A program made the position numbers and the translations under genes. Source: Oryzias latipes (Eukaryota; Chordata; Actinopteri; Beloniformes; Adrianichthyidae). From it: 64,000 nucleotides of DNA. Location of the stretch: NCBI RefSeq assembly GCF_002234675.1, contig NC_019879.2, positions 24,547,855 through 24,611,854 on the forward strand, in the 5' to 3' direction. This document shows, one piece after another, positions 24,525 through 37,000 of this stretch; position 1 is the stretch's first letter; each line of letters starts with the position of its first letter. Below the pieces are notes generated by a model that saw only the letters and a list, made by a program, of their open reading frames with translations, had not been told where the DNA came from and ran no database searches.

Positions 24525-24889
24525 TGTGTTACCTGTGGATAAAGGATATTATTTTATTTTTGCCATAAAACGAACATATAGATGGGCCGACAGGAGAATA
24601 AACTCATAATTATGTCGAACAAGTCTTTGAAATTGAATTTCTTGATTGTTTTGGTTTGATTTTATTCATAATCCGGCTCTGTTACTCTGCAAAAACAGAC
24701 CCATTTTAAATAAGTCAAAAATTCTTACCAACAGATTTTCTTTGAATAAGCAAAGAAAATCTGTGACGCATTGAAAAACTCTCTGATAAGATTATTTTTT
24801 CTTGTGAGACAGAAAAGATTCAGTTATTGCAGTTTTGTTCCTGTAACCTTCTGCTGTAACTTTTTGGTCTTTACTCGTGTGTCCCTCAG

Positions 24890-25065
24890 GTTAACGCAGC
24901 ACCTGAAGCGACTCTTTGGGACAGTTGTCAGTCACTGTGGATTCCTCAGGTTTGTCTCCATAGCAACGCCTTGCTCCTCCTGACCACTGCTGCCAACTCG
25001 CCCTGTCTGCCACGTGAAAGCTTCCTCCCCATCCTCTCGCCTGATCAACCCTGAGTTCTGCCGGG
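24890..25065 (+). other. vangl1: vangl1 5' UTR in the first coding exon
   Basis: A pyrimidine-rich tract ends in CAG at 24,887-24,889 and 176 nt precede the vangl1 ATG. The context of the start is GCCGGGATGG. The acceptor assignment is inferred from sequence only. Confidence 0.5.
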
Positions 25066-28000
25066 ATGGACACAGAGTCAACCCACTCCGGCTACTCCAG
25101 CCGCTCCGGGAGATCAAACCGACACGGGTATGTTTCCCGTCCGCCATGTTCCTCGCTCTGCTTCTTCCCAAAACAATGTGTTTTCTCTCGCTGTCTCCTC
25201 TGTATCCCCCCGCCACCGCCACCGCCTCCGCCTCACCCCAGCCATATGCTTTTCTACTAGTTTTACTAGTTTAGCTCCAACCACATGGTTGAGGCCCAAT
25301 AAATGAGATGAGTGAAAAGAGGAGGACGCGGCGAGCAAGAGATTGTGGATTAGGGTCGTCACAGCTCAGTGCCTCTAACCCATTTCTCTGATTGAGTCCG
25401 TCTATTCTGCAGACGACAGATTTATTTCATCCTCTCCTCAACTTTGATGTTAATTTTATTTTCCTTCTGCTCTCTTTTTATGTAGCTGCCATCCTTTGTA
25501 TTCATTTATGTCAGAATATGAATCTTTGTCCTGGTAAAATGTCATGAAATAATGACAATCACAGCCTCCCCCGGCATAAGATCTATTTAAAAAAAAAAGC
25601 CCTTCAGGTTTAAAAAATGCATTAAAAGTTTAATTTATCATATTTACTTTTTTATTCTTTTCTTTTGCTGCCTCCACGTTTTCAAAAGTAGAATTCGTCT
25701 GGAAAAATTTGAAATTTAGTCTTCATTTTTCCAGATTCTTATTAAATAAAACTGTGTTCATCCCAGAGATCGAAGCCGTGAGCGTCACAAAGCCAGCAGC
25801 AGCAAAGACAGCAATCGCTCCGAGAGATCGGTGGTCATCAACCCCCCCGACACATCGTCTCAGGACTCCCCGGTCCACAACGGAGAGCCGCTGCCCGGTG
25901 AACCCGCACCAGCGTCCGCAGAAAATGGGGACGAGGCGCAGGTTTGTGTTGGAGCAGAGCTCCGCCACAGCAGAGATTTCAGTTAAAGAGTTGTTTTTGT
26001 GTTTGTCTCTGATCTCATTAGTTCAGAATAAACCCAGTAATCCCTAAATGAACTTTGTGTCCCGACCTCATAAACTCACGTTCCCACACAGCTGGCTGCC
26101 CACTGCCTCACATCAAACAACAATGCTTGCACAAGATGAAATAGGTCAGTGGATTATAGCCTCCCTCCTGTAAGCACCGCCTCTTTACGCAGCCGAAAGA
26201 CCGAGTCGGTGCTTCAACCAGCTCCACCTTTCAGGAGATCGTTTAATTGATCAGATACTGTACGGATACTTTTTTTCCTGATGAATTCCTCCAGTTTTAT
26301 TATTACTCTGAGACTGCCAAAAAATTAAACTAAAAATATGTTTGTATTTTAAAGAAAAAGCAAAAAAAAAAAAAAACTGGGAAATATCTTTGGAATCACA
26401 AGGATGTTTTTTTTTTTTTTTAGAACTTTTTGCAACAGAGCATTACACACAGTCGTCTCCATGGTTTCCACAATAATCAACCTTAATACAGTGGGTGCAT
26501 TCGAACGAGGATAAACACAGGAAGTTGAATTACTATAAGACTCTTCCCCTTAAACAGAAATATAAAATCTAAACATGACAGCATTTGACTAGCTAGAGAC
26601 AAGGATGTCTTTAATTCCTGGACAAAAGCTGCTTGTGGCAAAAATAAAGCTTTTAAAGACTCACTCCAATGAAAATAGTGGGGATTTTTTTGAGTGTTTT
26701 TTAACATGTTCTTTTAGCATTTTTCTGATAATAGAAGACATACATCAATTACAAGTTTATAATTGCATTACTAAGTATATCTTTACTCTAATCGATATGA
26801 ATCAGGAATGGATGAAAACAAGCAGTTGGAAAACGTTTGTAACAGTGACAGAGGTGCTACAATCGGCGGGCCTCAAGCTTCCTGCTCTGCTCCATACTGA
26901 TGCATCCACTTGGAGACGACTAGATTCATGTGCGTCTTTGTTTTTCTAGTCCGAGCTTGCATTTGGGGCAAAACTGCATGGCTGGATAGCTCCAATATTG
27001 CTCGCCATATTTGTTGAACCAGTAATGATACATTGGGGGTGTGAGGGGCTGTAAACTAGCTGGAAAGCGCATAAACAGATGGGAAGTGGGGGCGGGCTTG
27101 CTCTGCCCTAACAGTCCCGCCCAGCACAATATAATTCCACAGGTTTTTTATTTTTTATTTTAGCTAGGAACGTCATTCAAAGGACCACTGGGAACGCTTT
27201 GAAAATAGATCAAAAGATGATCTGAATGGGACTTTATCTACCATAGAAAGGAAAAAGACGTATTCTTTGTATATCATGTGTTTTAAAAACATTGAGCAGA
27301 ACCGTCAAATCATTTTAGCAATTTTTACACACAAAAAAAACTTCCCATCTCTTTCTATCTCTGCAGAGCATCTTCTTCTGCTGGGAAACTAACATTCCCC
27401 ACATTCCCCACTGACATGAGAGTGTCAGTGTGCAGCCCGCATCCATTGTTGTCAGTGTAACACAATCTACCATTATACTGCATTTGTCCCCCCCAGTTCT
27501 GTCTTACCTTCTCCACCGGCAAAGTCCACTCCAGGCTGTGTTTTTTGGAGCGGCTCGCATTAGCTGGCAAAGCTGCTGTAACACTAACTGGTCTCCAGTT
27601 TGGACAGATACTCTCACAGACTGAGATTAGCCCCAGTATTCCAGCCAAACACCACTTTGGGGAAAAGTGATATGAGTAATCCTCTTTGTTTACCCGCATG
27701 ACATAAGGATACAGTCTTGGAGTGCAGCTTGTGTGTGTGTGTGTGTGTTTGTGTTAGTGGGACGTCCTTGCTGCTTTGTGAGACTCGATGTGCCAGGAGG
27801 GAGCAGCTTTAGTTTCATCCCAGTGTTAACTCAAGCAACACCAAAGCAGATGGTACTTTGGTTTGTAGCATTTCACAACTCCTACTCCCGACCTTTTTTC
27901 CTTTAAAAAAACATAAAAAGAGAAAAAGATTCCAGTTTCATTACATGTTCTCCAACCAGAAAAGGATAACTGTCATGCTTTACTCAGCAGCTGACAGGAT

Positions 28001-31000
28001 TTTCCCTGTGTGGTGTTACGCTTTGTGACGGTGGAACAAGCTTGTCAAAGTTACCCTCAACTAGGGAAAATGTCAGAAAAGGGCGGTCAGATTTAGGGAC
28101 TTGGACAGAGAAAGTTTGGCACACCAAAGAATTTAGAGATTAAGTTTGAAAGTCTGACAGCCTCTGAAGTCAGAAATTAAAGCCTTAGGGGACGTCAAAC
28201 CGCATTTAACTCTAAATTTCTGTAAAAAAGAAGGAAAAAATGGGAATTAAACTGGATAACTATTGCTGTTCTTGCTAGTTAGGATTTACTGATTTATTGA
28301 CCCACTGGCTCGTAAGAAACTAGCCAGTGGGTCCAGTTTCTTACCAACCAAAGCCAAGTGAGAGCTGCAAAAACAAAGTAATAAAAATCACCTTCTGTGG
28401 CTATTTATTTCTGACATGTAGCTCTTAAACATTACAACACATATATATATATATAAATATATATATACATATATATATATATATGTACAAGTTCTTCTCA
28501 AAATAAAATACACCTTGTGTTAACAAGATCGTCCTCTGAAGAGATGTTTGTCAGCAGAAGATAAAAATATGTCCTTTTTACCTTATTCTAATACTAAACC
28601 ACTTGGTTTATTATTTTTGCTCACTTATCTGACACACTAAAATGCAAACAGAAAAGAAAGCTTAAATTAGTAAAACAAGAGGTTAAAAATTCAAGCACAA
28701 GATCACAATAAAACCACATCACTAAATGGTAAAAAGGTTAGATTGTAGACAACTAGAGAACAAAAAAGCATCACGGTTTAGGACAACTCTATTATCGCTC
28801 TGTTTAATGTGGAATAATGTAACGCTATGACGTGAAAGAATATCTCAGTTTATCTGATGAAAAACACAAGGTGCCCTCATGGCAAAACTGTGTAAAGTCT
28901 ACAAACTGTGAAGCAACACATCACTAACTAACACATCTACTGTAAAATAATCGCTTTTACCTTTTATTTGGTAATGCAGTGTTTTTCAATTCAAATGTTC
29001 AGATTTGATTATGAAATATAGCAGAGAATGAGAGATCACAAAGTTCATCCCAAATGAAGTCTGATCAGAGGAAATCCTTAGAGCTGCTCATTCCAAACAT
29101 ACTTGACCCTTTAATTCATCTCCGTCTTATCAAAGAAGGTCTTTCTTTTAATGTCCGTCAGCCAATCTGCCGCCATGTGCTGATGAGCAGAGACTCTATT
29201 CGTCTCAGAGAAAATATTTTTGGAGTTTATTCTGTGTCGCTCCAACAATCAGTTTACACTGATGGCCTCTTTCAAAAGTCTGTTTTGTAGAGATCGCCCT
29301 AAGTTCATTCAAACTGGCCTTACAGTAGAAAGTAGATAAGTATTGCTTGGTCTTTAATTATTATCGAAATCTAAAACATTTTTAGGTTGTTGTTTTTAAT
29401 AGAAATAAAAAAAAAAAATTATAATTGAAATTGGGGCATGGTCTTTTCAATAACAAATGATTGGACCCTCAGGTGTACGTCAGTTTTACACTATGTCAGT
29501 GTTTTTCAACCAGTGTGCCGCGGCACACTAGTGTGCCGTGGGAGATGGTCAAGTGTGCCGTGAGAAATTGCCCTCATTAACTGATCTAAAAGCAATTATT
29601 ACCATCTCCAGGAAATCAGCTCTTTGTTCATCCAAACAGGCCCTGATAAAACACTGAGAAGTTAAGAATATGAAATATCATAAAATTAGTTTTTCTTTGT
29701 GTTTATATGATTCTATTAAAGACATTTTGATAAGAATAACGGGATACCGCGATTTAGCTGCAGCTATAACTGTGTAAGGAAAAGTCCCGCCCCTTTAACT
29801 GTCTCCACCAATCATTCTTGAAGGCTTAATCACATGTCATCAGTCTGACCAATCAGAAGTGGTTAAAGTATTCACTTCCTTGTTTCGATTTAGCGCAAAA
29901 AAGTCTCTCTGTTCTAACAAAAATACCAGCTAAAGCTCGTCTTTAGCGGTGTAGCTTTCCACATAATCTGGTTTCAGACTGGAACAAGTGAACAAAACCA
30001 TGAAGCTCAAAGACGCTGGTCTTTCTGCGGTCGGCGGATTGCGGGCACTTCATCTCCCATGATGCAGTAAAGTGACTGTCTTAGCGCACAATGAGTCTCT
30101 CCTCTTAACGTCTTAAAACAACGAACACACATCAAACAGTTTTTGAATCTTTTGACTTAATTTTTAATACATCTTTTAGAAAAAACAGCTGCAGCTTCCA
30201 GCATTTTCTGCAACAATTATCACAAAAATGCATGTGAGATTGCAGAGCGGCTGTAGATCAATACAGACTATGAGTTTTTTCTTTTTTTATTTATTTATCT
30301 ATTTTTTGGATGCTGGTGTGCCGCGGGATTTTTGACAAGGTTAAAGTGTGCCGTGGCTCAAAAAAGGTTGAAAAACACTGCACTATGTCTTTGTGCTCTG
30401 CCTAATGAAATACTGAAATACTGGCTTCTAATTGGCCCAATACGAACCTAAGAGTCACATGACCGGATGCTTTTTCCATGCCTGTATACCATCAGTGGTC
30501 CCATAACTGATGTTCTTGTTTTTGTCTCTTTCTTTCAACCCTTTTGACAGGGTTACCTGACTGCAGACGTTCATGTTCTCTTTGATGGTAAACAGCATTT
30601 ACATAAATCTAATCATCTTTCAGGACCCTGGAAGTAGAGTCAACCATCAAACATGACCAGATACGAGCAAAGCCAAGAATCTAACAATGAACAAAGGAGA
30701 GTCTGAGGCAGGGGATGAAGATCATGATGCAAGAAATCTGATATCAAGGTTAAAAAAGAAACAAAGCCACCGTGTGAAAGGTGAAATCTGAACGATTCAT
30801 ATAAACACGATTTGCCTCAAGACAATAAAAGCCTCTCCAACCACCGTAGAGCTTCAGAAATACAAAAATTAAAAAAATATTTGCCTAATGTCATTTATTA
30901 GCTATAACAGTTAGTATTTATGTCTAGAAAAATGGGAATTTGGACCCCAAAAAATGTTGTTTTAATATTATTTCTGGTTTTATTGAATCATCGCTGAAAT

Positions 31001-34000
31001 AGGGTGAGTCGATCCGTTTATTAGGGTGTGATCCTGGCAGGTGGGGGTGGGCTCAAGACAGAAATGGAGGAAGAGCTCGGAGATGGGAGCTGAATGCAAA
31101 TGAGGTTGGACTGTAGATGAAACAGAAGTTACCTCCATAGAAGCAGATGAGGTTTGGTTTCACTCATTAGTCTCGTCGGCACAGTCGGAGTGAAACGCTT
31201 CGTCTCCATCCGTCCCTCCCTCTCTCCTCCTTACACCACCTCCAGGCCTCTCTGCCTCTCTTTTTCGCTCCCTCCTTCCTCGCTCATTCATCTTCCGGCT
31301 CCCACATCCAACCCCCTCCTCCTCCTCCAGCAAGGCTGAGTTAATTGGCTGTTAACTGCAGTGAAGGCCAGAATTTGCATTCGTTCCGGTTTTTGTGCAA
31401 TACTGATTTCACATTTCATCATCTGCAAATACCCACAATGCTCAGTAAATCTGTTTATCCTAACCTGAAATGACCCAGAATGCTGCAGGACTCCTCCCCA
31501 CCACCACACACAAACACAAACACACTGAAGCCGTGATGTCTGCAGCTCTGGCGGTGATTCGATTTGTTGCGCGTGTGCGAGGAAATGACAGCGTCTCTGT
31601 TATTTTTCCAGCTGCTGCTTGTCTGATTGGCACAACCCTTTGGGGGATAGTAAATAATTAGCTGCACAAATTATTGATAGCCACAATAGACAAAAATGCC
31701 TTCCTTAGTGTAGAATTCCCACAAAGTATCTCTTTGTTGCAAACATTGGTGCTATAAAGACGCATGGCTGCTCAGAAAATGACAGTCATTTGTGATGATG
31801 GCGCAGAGGACCGCAGCTTTTGTTGGAGTGATTCAGAGGCTGCGTGCACTTCTTCCTTCTTTTTTCTTTTTTTTTGCTGCTTTGTGTATCTTTCCTCCAG
31901 CTTGAAGCTCCCTAAAAATCCGACCCTGTCATCCTGCATTACTTCATCTGGATTTTAAAGGTTCGCCATAATGAGACGGAGCGCAGGAAAATAAGACGTC
32001 TCTAAAAGGAATGTGGAATGCGCTGTGGGCACAGCATCTGAGGGCGTTTTTTAAATGTGAGCTAGATTCTCACAGATCTGTCCCTGTTTGTTTTTACACA
32101 TGGGAGGGATGATGTGACCTGAAATACCGACCTTTTACTCTGCTTTTTTAGCACCAAATTGGGCCACTCCACTGTCATCTGAATAGGAAGCATGCAGCTT
32201 TTATGTTGGTTGATCAGTTTGAAGGTGGAACTTGCTAAATTCACTTTTGTAGCAGAGCTTCAGGGCTTCATTTATTTGAACTAAACCAAAACAAAATAAA
32301 TTCTAGGAAGCCTTCAATGGTGTAAACCCACAAAAATTTGACAATAAATCAAAATCCTTGGGAAAAAGAAATGCTCTCACTTGAATGATCAGATTAGAGA
32401 GATTTATCTCATCTTAGTTACACTTTGCATCACAGGTTTATGATATTTTACTACTTCATTTACTTCATTTTTCTGTGTGCCTTTGTAAATAATAAAAATG
32501 CGGTTTTGTTATCATTTTTTGCTTTATTTTTAAGGAATTATCATTGTCTTTTAATCAGGATTATGCTGCTTTTTTTAGCCAAGATCAGAAAACAGAACAT
32601 AGTTTCTGCAGAGCAGCAGTGGTTCATTAGAAATTCGCCTCTGAATTGTGTAGGGGGATTGTAAGCCCAACCCCACTTCCCATCATCCATCTGTTTACAC
32701 GTTCTCCTTAGCTCATGACCACCTGACACCCACAACCTAGCATGACCGGTGCAACAAAAGTGCAGGGGAATATTGGAGCCATTCAGCCGGACAGTTTTGA
32801 GCCAGATTCCGGCTCGGACGAGGAAAAGGAATACGTATAGGGATCTAGTCGTCTACAAGGGGAGGTATCAGAATGGAGAAGAGCAGTGAGCTTGTGGTCC
32901 GCTCAGCATATTTTCTACATCATCAAAACAGGCTTTTTCCAAAGGCATTTCTTCGTCTGCTCCTGATTTCACAACAATTTGTATAAAGAAATACTCATAA
33001 ATACATTTTTAGGCTTAATTTTCTTTAAATATGTCCTCCATCATCAGTGGTCTTTAAATATAATTGTTATAGAAAGTTCATCAATACGGGTTTTGGCTAA
33101 AGCAGGTGAGTTTTTCTTATTTCATTGTTGTTGCTTTCAATAATGTAAATGTTGGGATGAGTGAGTTTGAATCTTTATATTCTCCTTCATATTACAATGT
33201 GTGTTTTAATAAAAAAGAAGATGAATGAGGTCAATTTACATTTCAGTTGCTACATTAATTCTAAAATTAAAGGATTTTGACTCCAGTTGTATTCTGAATG
33301 AAGCTAGAACACATTTTTAAAAATTCTAGTTCTACTTTGTAAAGTAATGGAAAATATGATGCTTCAAATATGAATATTTTTAATTTTTTATTGCATCTTA
33401 TAAAGAAAAATCCTTTTGAATAAAAAACAAACAAACTTATTTTTCAACTCAGTCCCAGTTGTGCTACTATGAAAATCCGTTTTGGGTTTGTTTATTAATT
33501 CCTGATTGTTGACTACAGCCTTTTCGATCAAACACAAAAGCTGGTGTCTGACAGAAGTGGGTTCTGTTCGGTGAAGATGCTTCCTCTGACAGGCTGTCAT
33601 TTCCAAATAATCTCTTATCTGCTGCTGTAAATGACTGATTTTTATACAAGTGGGTGTGGAAAGTGGCTGCACAGGAAGGACAAACACAAAGCTGCTCCTC
33701 AGTTATGCATGCATGTTTCTGAGTTTCTGGGAGGAACGTGGCCTGAGGCGTCTTCTGCTGCACTTGTTGGTTCGAATTAGCTGGGTCAGACAGCATGCAG
33801 TCAAGATCGGTGTAGAAACAAGCCGAGCAGGATCTTTTTTGTTTTATCATTCTGAAAGAGGTTTGAAGCAGCAGCTTGGTTCATATGATGAAAGCCTGAG
33901 ACAGTGGAAAGTCCAGAATGTTGTTTGTTTTCCTTCTCAGGATGATAACTGGGCAGAAACCACCACGGCGGTGACGGGCACCTCCGAGCTCAGTGTTTCC

Positions 34001-37000
34001 CAGGAGGAAGTGGTTGGTCTGGGAAAGGAGATACAGGACCGAACCCAGAGCTTCCGGCGCTACCTCCCCCTGGCTGTGGGTTTATGTGTGGGCCTGCTGG
34101 TGCTGGCCACGCCTCTGGTCTTTCTGCTTCTTCCAGCTGTGATGTGGCCCGACAGACTGCAGGCCTGTGGAGCCGCCTGCGAGGGGCTCTTCCTCTCCAT
34201 CTCCTTTAAGCTCCTCATCCTCATGGTTGCTATTTGGGCCTTGTTTTTGAGGCCGGGCCGGGCCTGCCTGCCCAGGGTGTGCGTGTACCGTGCCTTCCTC
34301 ACCACCCTCACACTCCTCCTCACCATGTCTTACTGGCTTTTCTATGGAGTCCGGATTCTGGATGCTCAGGTTAGACATCCTACTGTAAACTCTCCATCAC
34401 TTACATTTTCCCAAAAATACACACTTTTTTAAATTTTTTGAATAATTTTTGAAGAATAATATATAGAATATTTCAAATAATGAAAAACCTTTTGCATCTG
34501 CTGTTTTTCTTTTTTTTTTTTGTCGAAGCTTAGGCTACTTTCAAACATTTATTTTAAACTATTTAACTGTTTTAGAGATAAATTGAAATAAAGTAATTAA
34601 TTTATACCTTTCTACATTTAATTTATTAATTTCTCTGTTTAATTTTTTTCATTTCTACCTTATCTTTTATTGATTTCATTTTTATTTTGTCAATTTCTAA
34701 TTGTTATACAGTCTACTGAAATGATAAAATAACCAAAGTAAACTCTTCTTTTTAAAGGAAAAGAGCTCTTCTGGCTCTGTTAAAAATAAGAATTTAAAAG
34801 TAAATGGTTAGCATTTATTTTGAAAGTTTTGTATAGTTTAAAAGGTTTTAATTATGACAGACCAGCTCATTTAGAAAATCACCAAAATAAAGCAATTTTC
34901 CAAGCAAAGGAAATATTTAAAAAAAAACAGCTAAAAGCAACATCTGCATAAACAAAGAAAACTGTGAGTGGTTGAACAACATCTAAAGAACCTAAGGCGT
35001 CGCTTGACCAAGTTAAGGTCAGAGTTCATGATTCAACAGTAATGAGAAAGACAGAAAAAGGGCATAAGGCAAAAGAGGGGCTTTTTAGAGGGCGTGCATC
35101 CTTTTACATCCTAGGTCAAACCAAAATAGTGTTTTTATTTTAAAAACAATATCAACAGTAGGACACGGTAGTGGAAGCGTGATCCCCTTTGAACCTGGAT
35201 AGCTTGGAGATAATTGACAGAAGTTTAATGCTTTAGGTTTTTCAGTAGGATCATATATGAGATACTGCTTCTGCAGGAAGATTTAAGTTTAAGGGGTTAT
35301 TACTTTTTTCCTTTTAGGCGCTAGGTTTTAAATGAATATTGTTTTATTAAATATATATAACATAATATATTTAAACTAGTTCTTAGTCTTTAAAAACAAA
35401 CATGCCCTAAAATGCTTTTGAAATTGCTGTGACTAACCTCTGTGGCTTCAGTTTTTAGTTTTAAAGTGTTTTGTCAACCGTCAGTGTTAATAAAAGGGAG
35501 GAATGGTGGTTCGCTGTGTAGAGGGGTGGAATAGGTCTTTTCCTGTTTGAATCTTGGCTTCATTTAATGTACCGGTAAGTGGGGCGTGCGAGCCGGGAGC
35601 CAGATCAATAAAGTTTGGAGAATGGAGGTGAAGGCGTGAGGCCAGCAGGACATCCTGCAGAGCAGCCGTCATGAAGGAAGGTCAATGCTGAAGAGTGAAG
35701 AGAAAACAAGGCGGTGGACTGAGTTTTCATTTCATTTTGATTTGAAATAGTTTATTTCAAGCAATCAAAGCAAGAATAATGCACAAATCAATACAATCAG
35801 CAGTTATACATTCATACAAAGACATATCAACTTAGGATAGAGTTCAGTATTTTCAGTGGATATCATTTGAAATCCCACAAGAAAATCTTAGGTTTTGCAC
35901 AAAAATTGCCTGAGAGTTTGAGCAAATGGATCAATGTTTGTTTTTCTTTTAACAATAATGAAGAATTCTGGCTCTTGATCACAAATCCCATTTATACATT
36001 CTGATTTCTAAAGTAAAAATGTCCCCGCTTTTGGTTTGGTTCAACAGGACGAGGATTTTTACGGCATCGCCCAGTTCGCCGTGTCGCTGGTGGACTCCCA
36101 GCTGTTTGTTCACTACCTGGCCGTGGTTCTGCTGGAACTGCGGCACCTCCAGCCGTGCTATAGCGTGTGTGTGATCCGCTCCACCGACGGGGAGACCCGT
36201 CACTACAACATGGGACAGCTAAGGTACGGAAATCTCTCTACCATGATGATTTCTAGTAACTCCACTGTCTGTCCACCAATATTAATGAAATAATGTGAAT
36301 TACGAGCTTTAGTTGTTCCATACGCCAAGACAAGTTTTTCAATACTTAATCTATAACCCAGATCTACATTATATAACTATATCAATGTAAAAATAGTGCT
36401 GTGACTTCAGGAACAGGATCGTGCAATACTGCATGTAGGATTTCAAATAAATTTGACTCCCAAAGTCTTCCTAATTTGACAGGTGAGATCTCTCTGTTCG
36501 GTGCTTTCAGCTTCGGGTGAGGCAGCTTACGGTTCAGTGGACCCTCACCTGACATGTATTTGTTGTGATACCTAAACAAGCCTGAGCACGAAGCTCAAAC
36601 ACAAATCTAGGCTTCTGTAAGCCAGTGTAACCCTTGTGCTATCATAGGCACTTCAACGTTGGGAGTTGGGTCATCCAGACCCACTAGACAGTGCGCTGAA
36701 CCTTTTTTCTTCAATGATTTGTGATCTTCACTGGTGTCCATGATTACATTACATATTTCCACCTTTATTCAGCTTTGTCATGGTAGGAATAACACGTCAA
36801 TGTAAGGGTGGGGTCATCAAAGATAGGACAAGGGTTAAAATGACTGAACAGTGCAAAAAAAAAAACACAAACTGTGTCATTTTTGGTCATTATTTCAGCA
36901 TACACTCACTCAATAGAGAGAATAATGCATGCCTCGGAAAAAAAGAAATGATGGTTGTTGGTCACTAATGATGGTAAAATGTACTTGAAGATAAATTTGA

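Larger units (their letters stand above)
17017..24889 (+). other. vangl1: putative vangl1 intron 1 (7.9 kb)
   Basis: If the exon at 16.8-17.0 kb is correct, this is the first intron. It has no coding exon. It contains two homologous repeats at about 18.0-18.8 and 23.4-24.5 kb, an L2-like 3' end, a large inverted repeat at 20.7-21.1 kb, a CA repeat, and a few non-repetitive blocks of mixed composition (about 19.2-19.45 and 22.9-23.2 kb) that could be regulatory. Confidence 0.35.
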
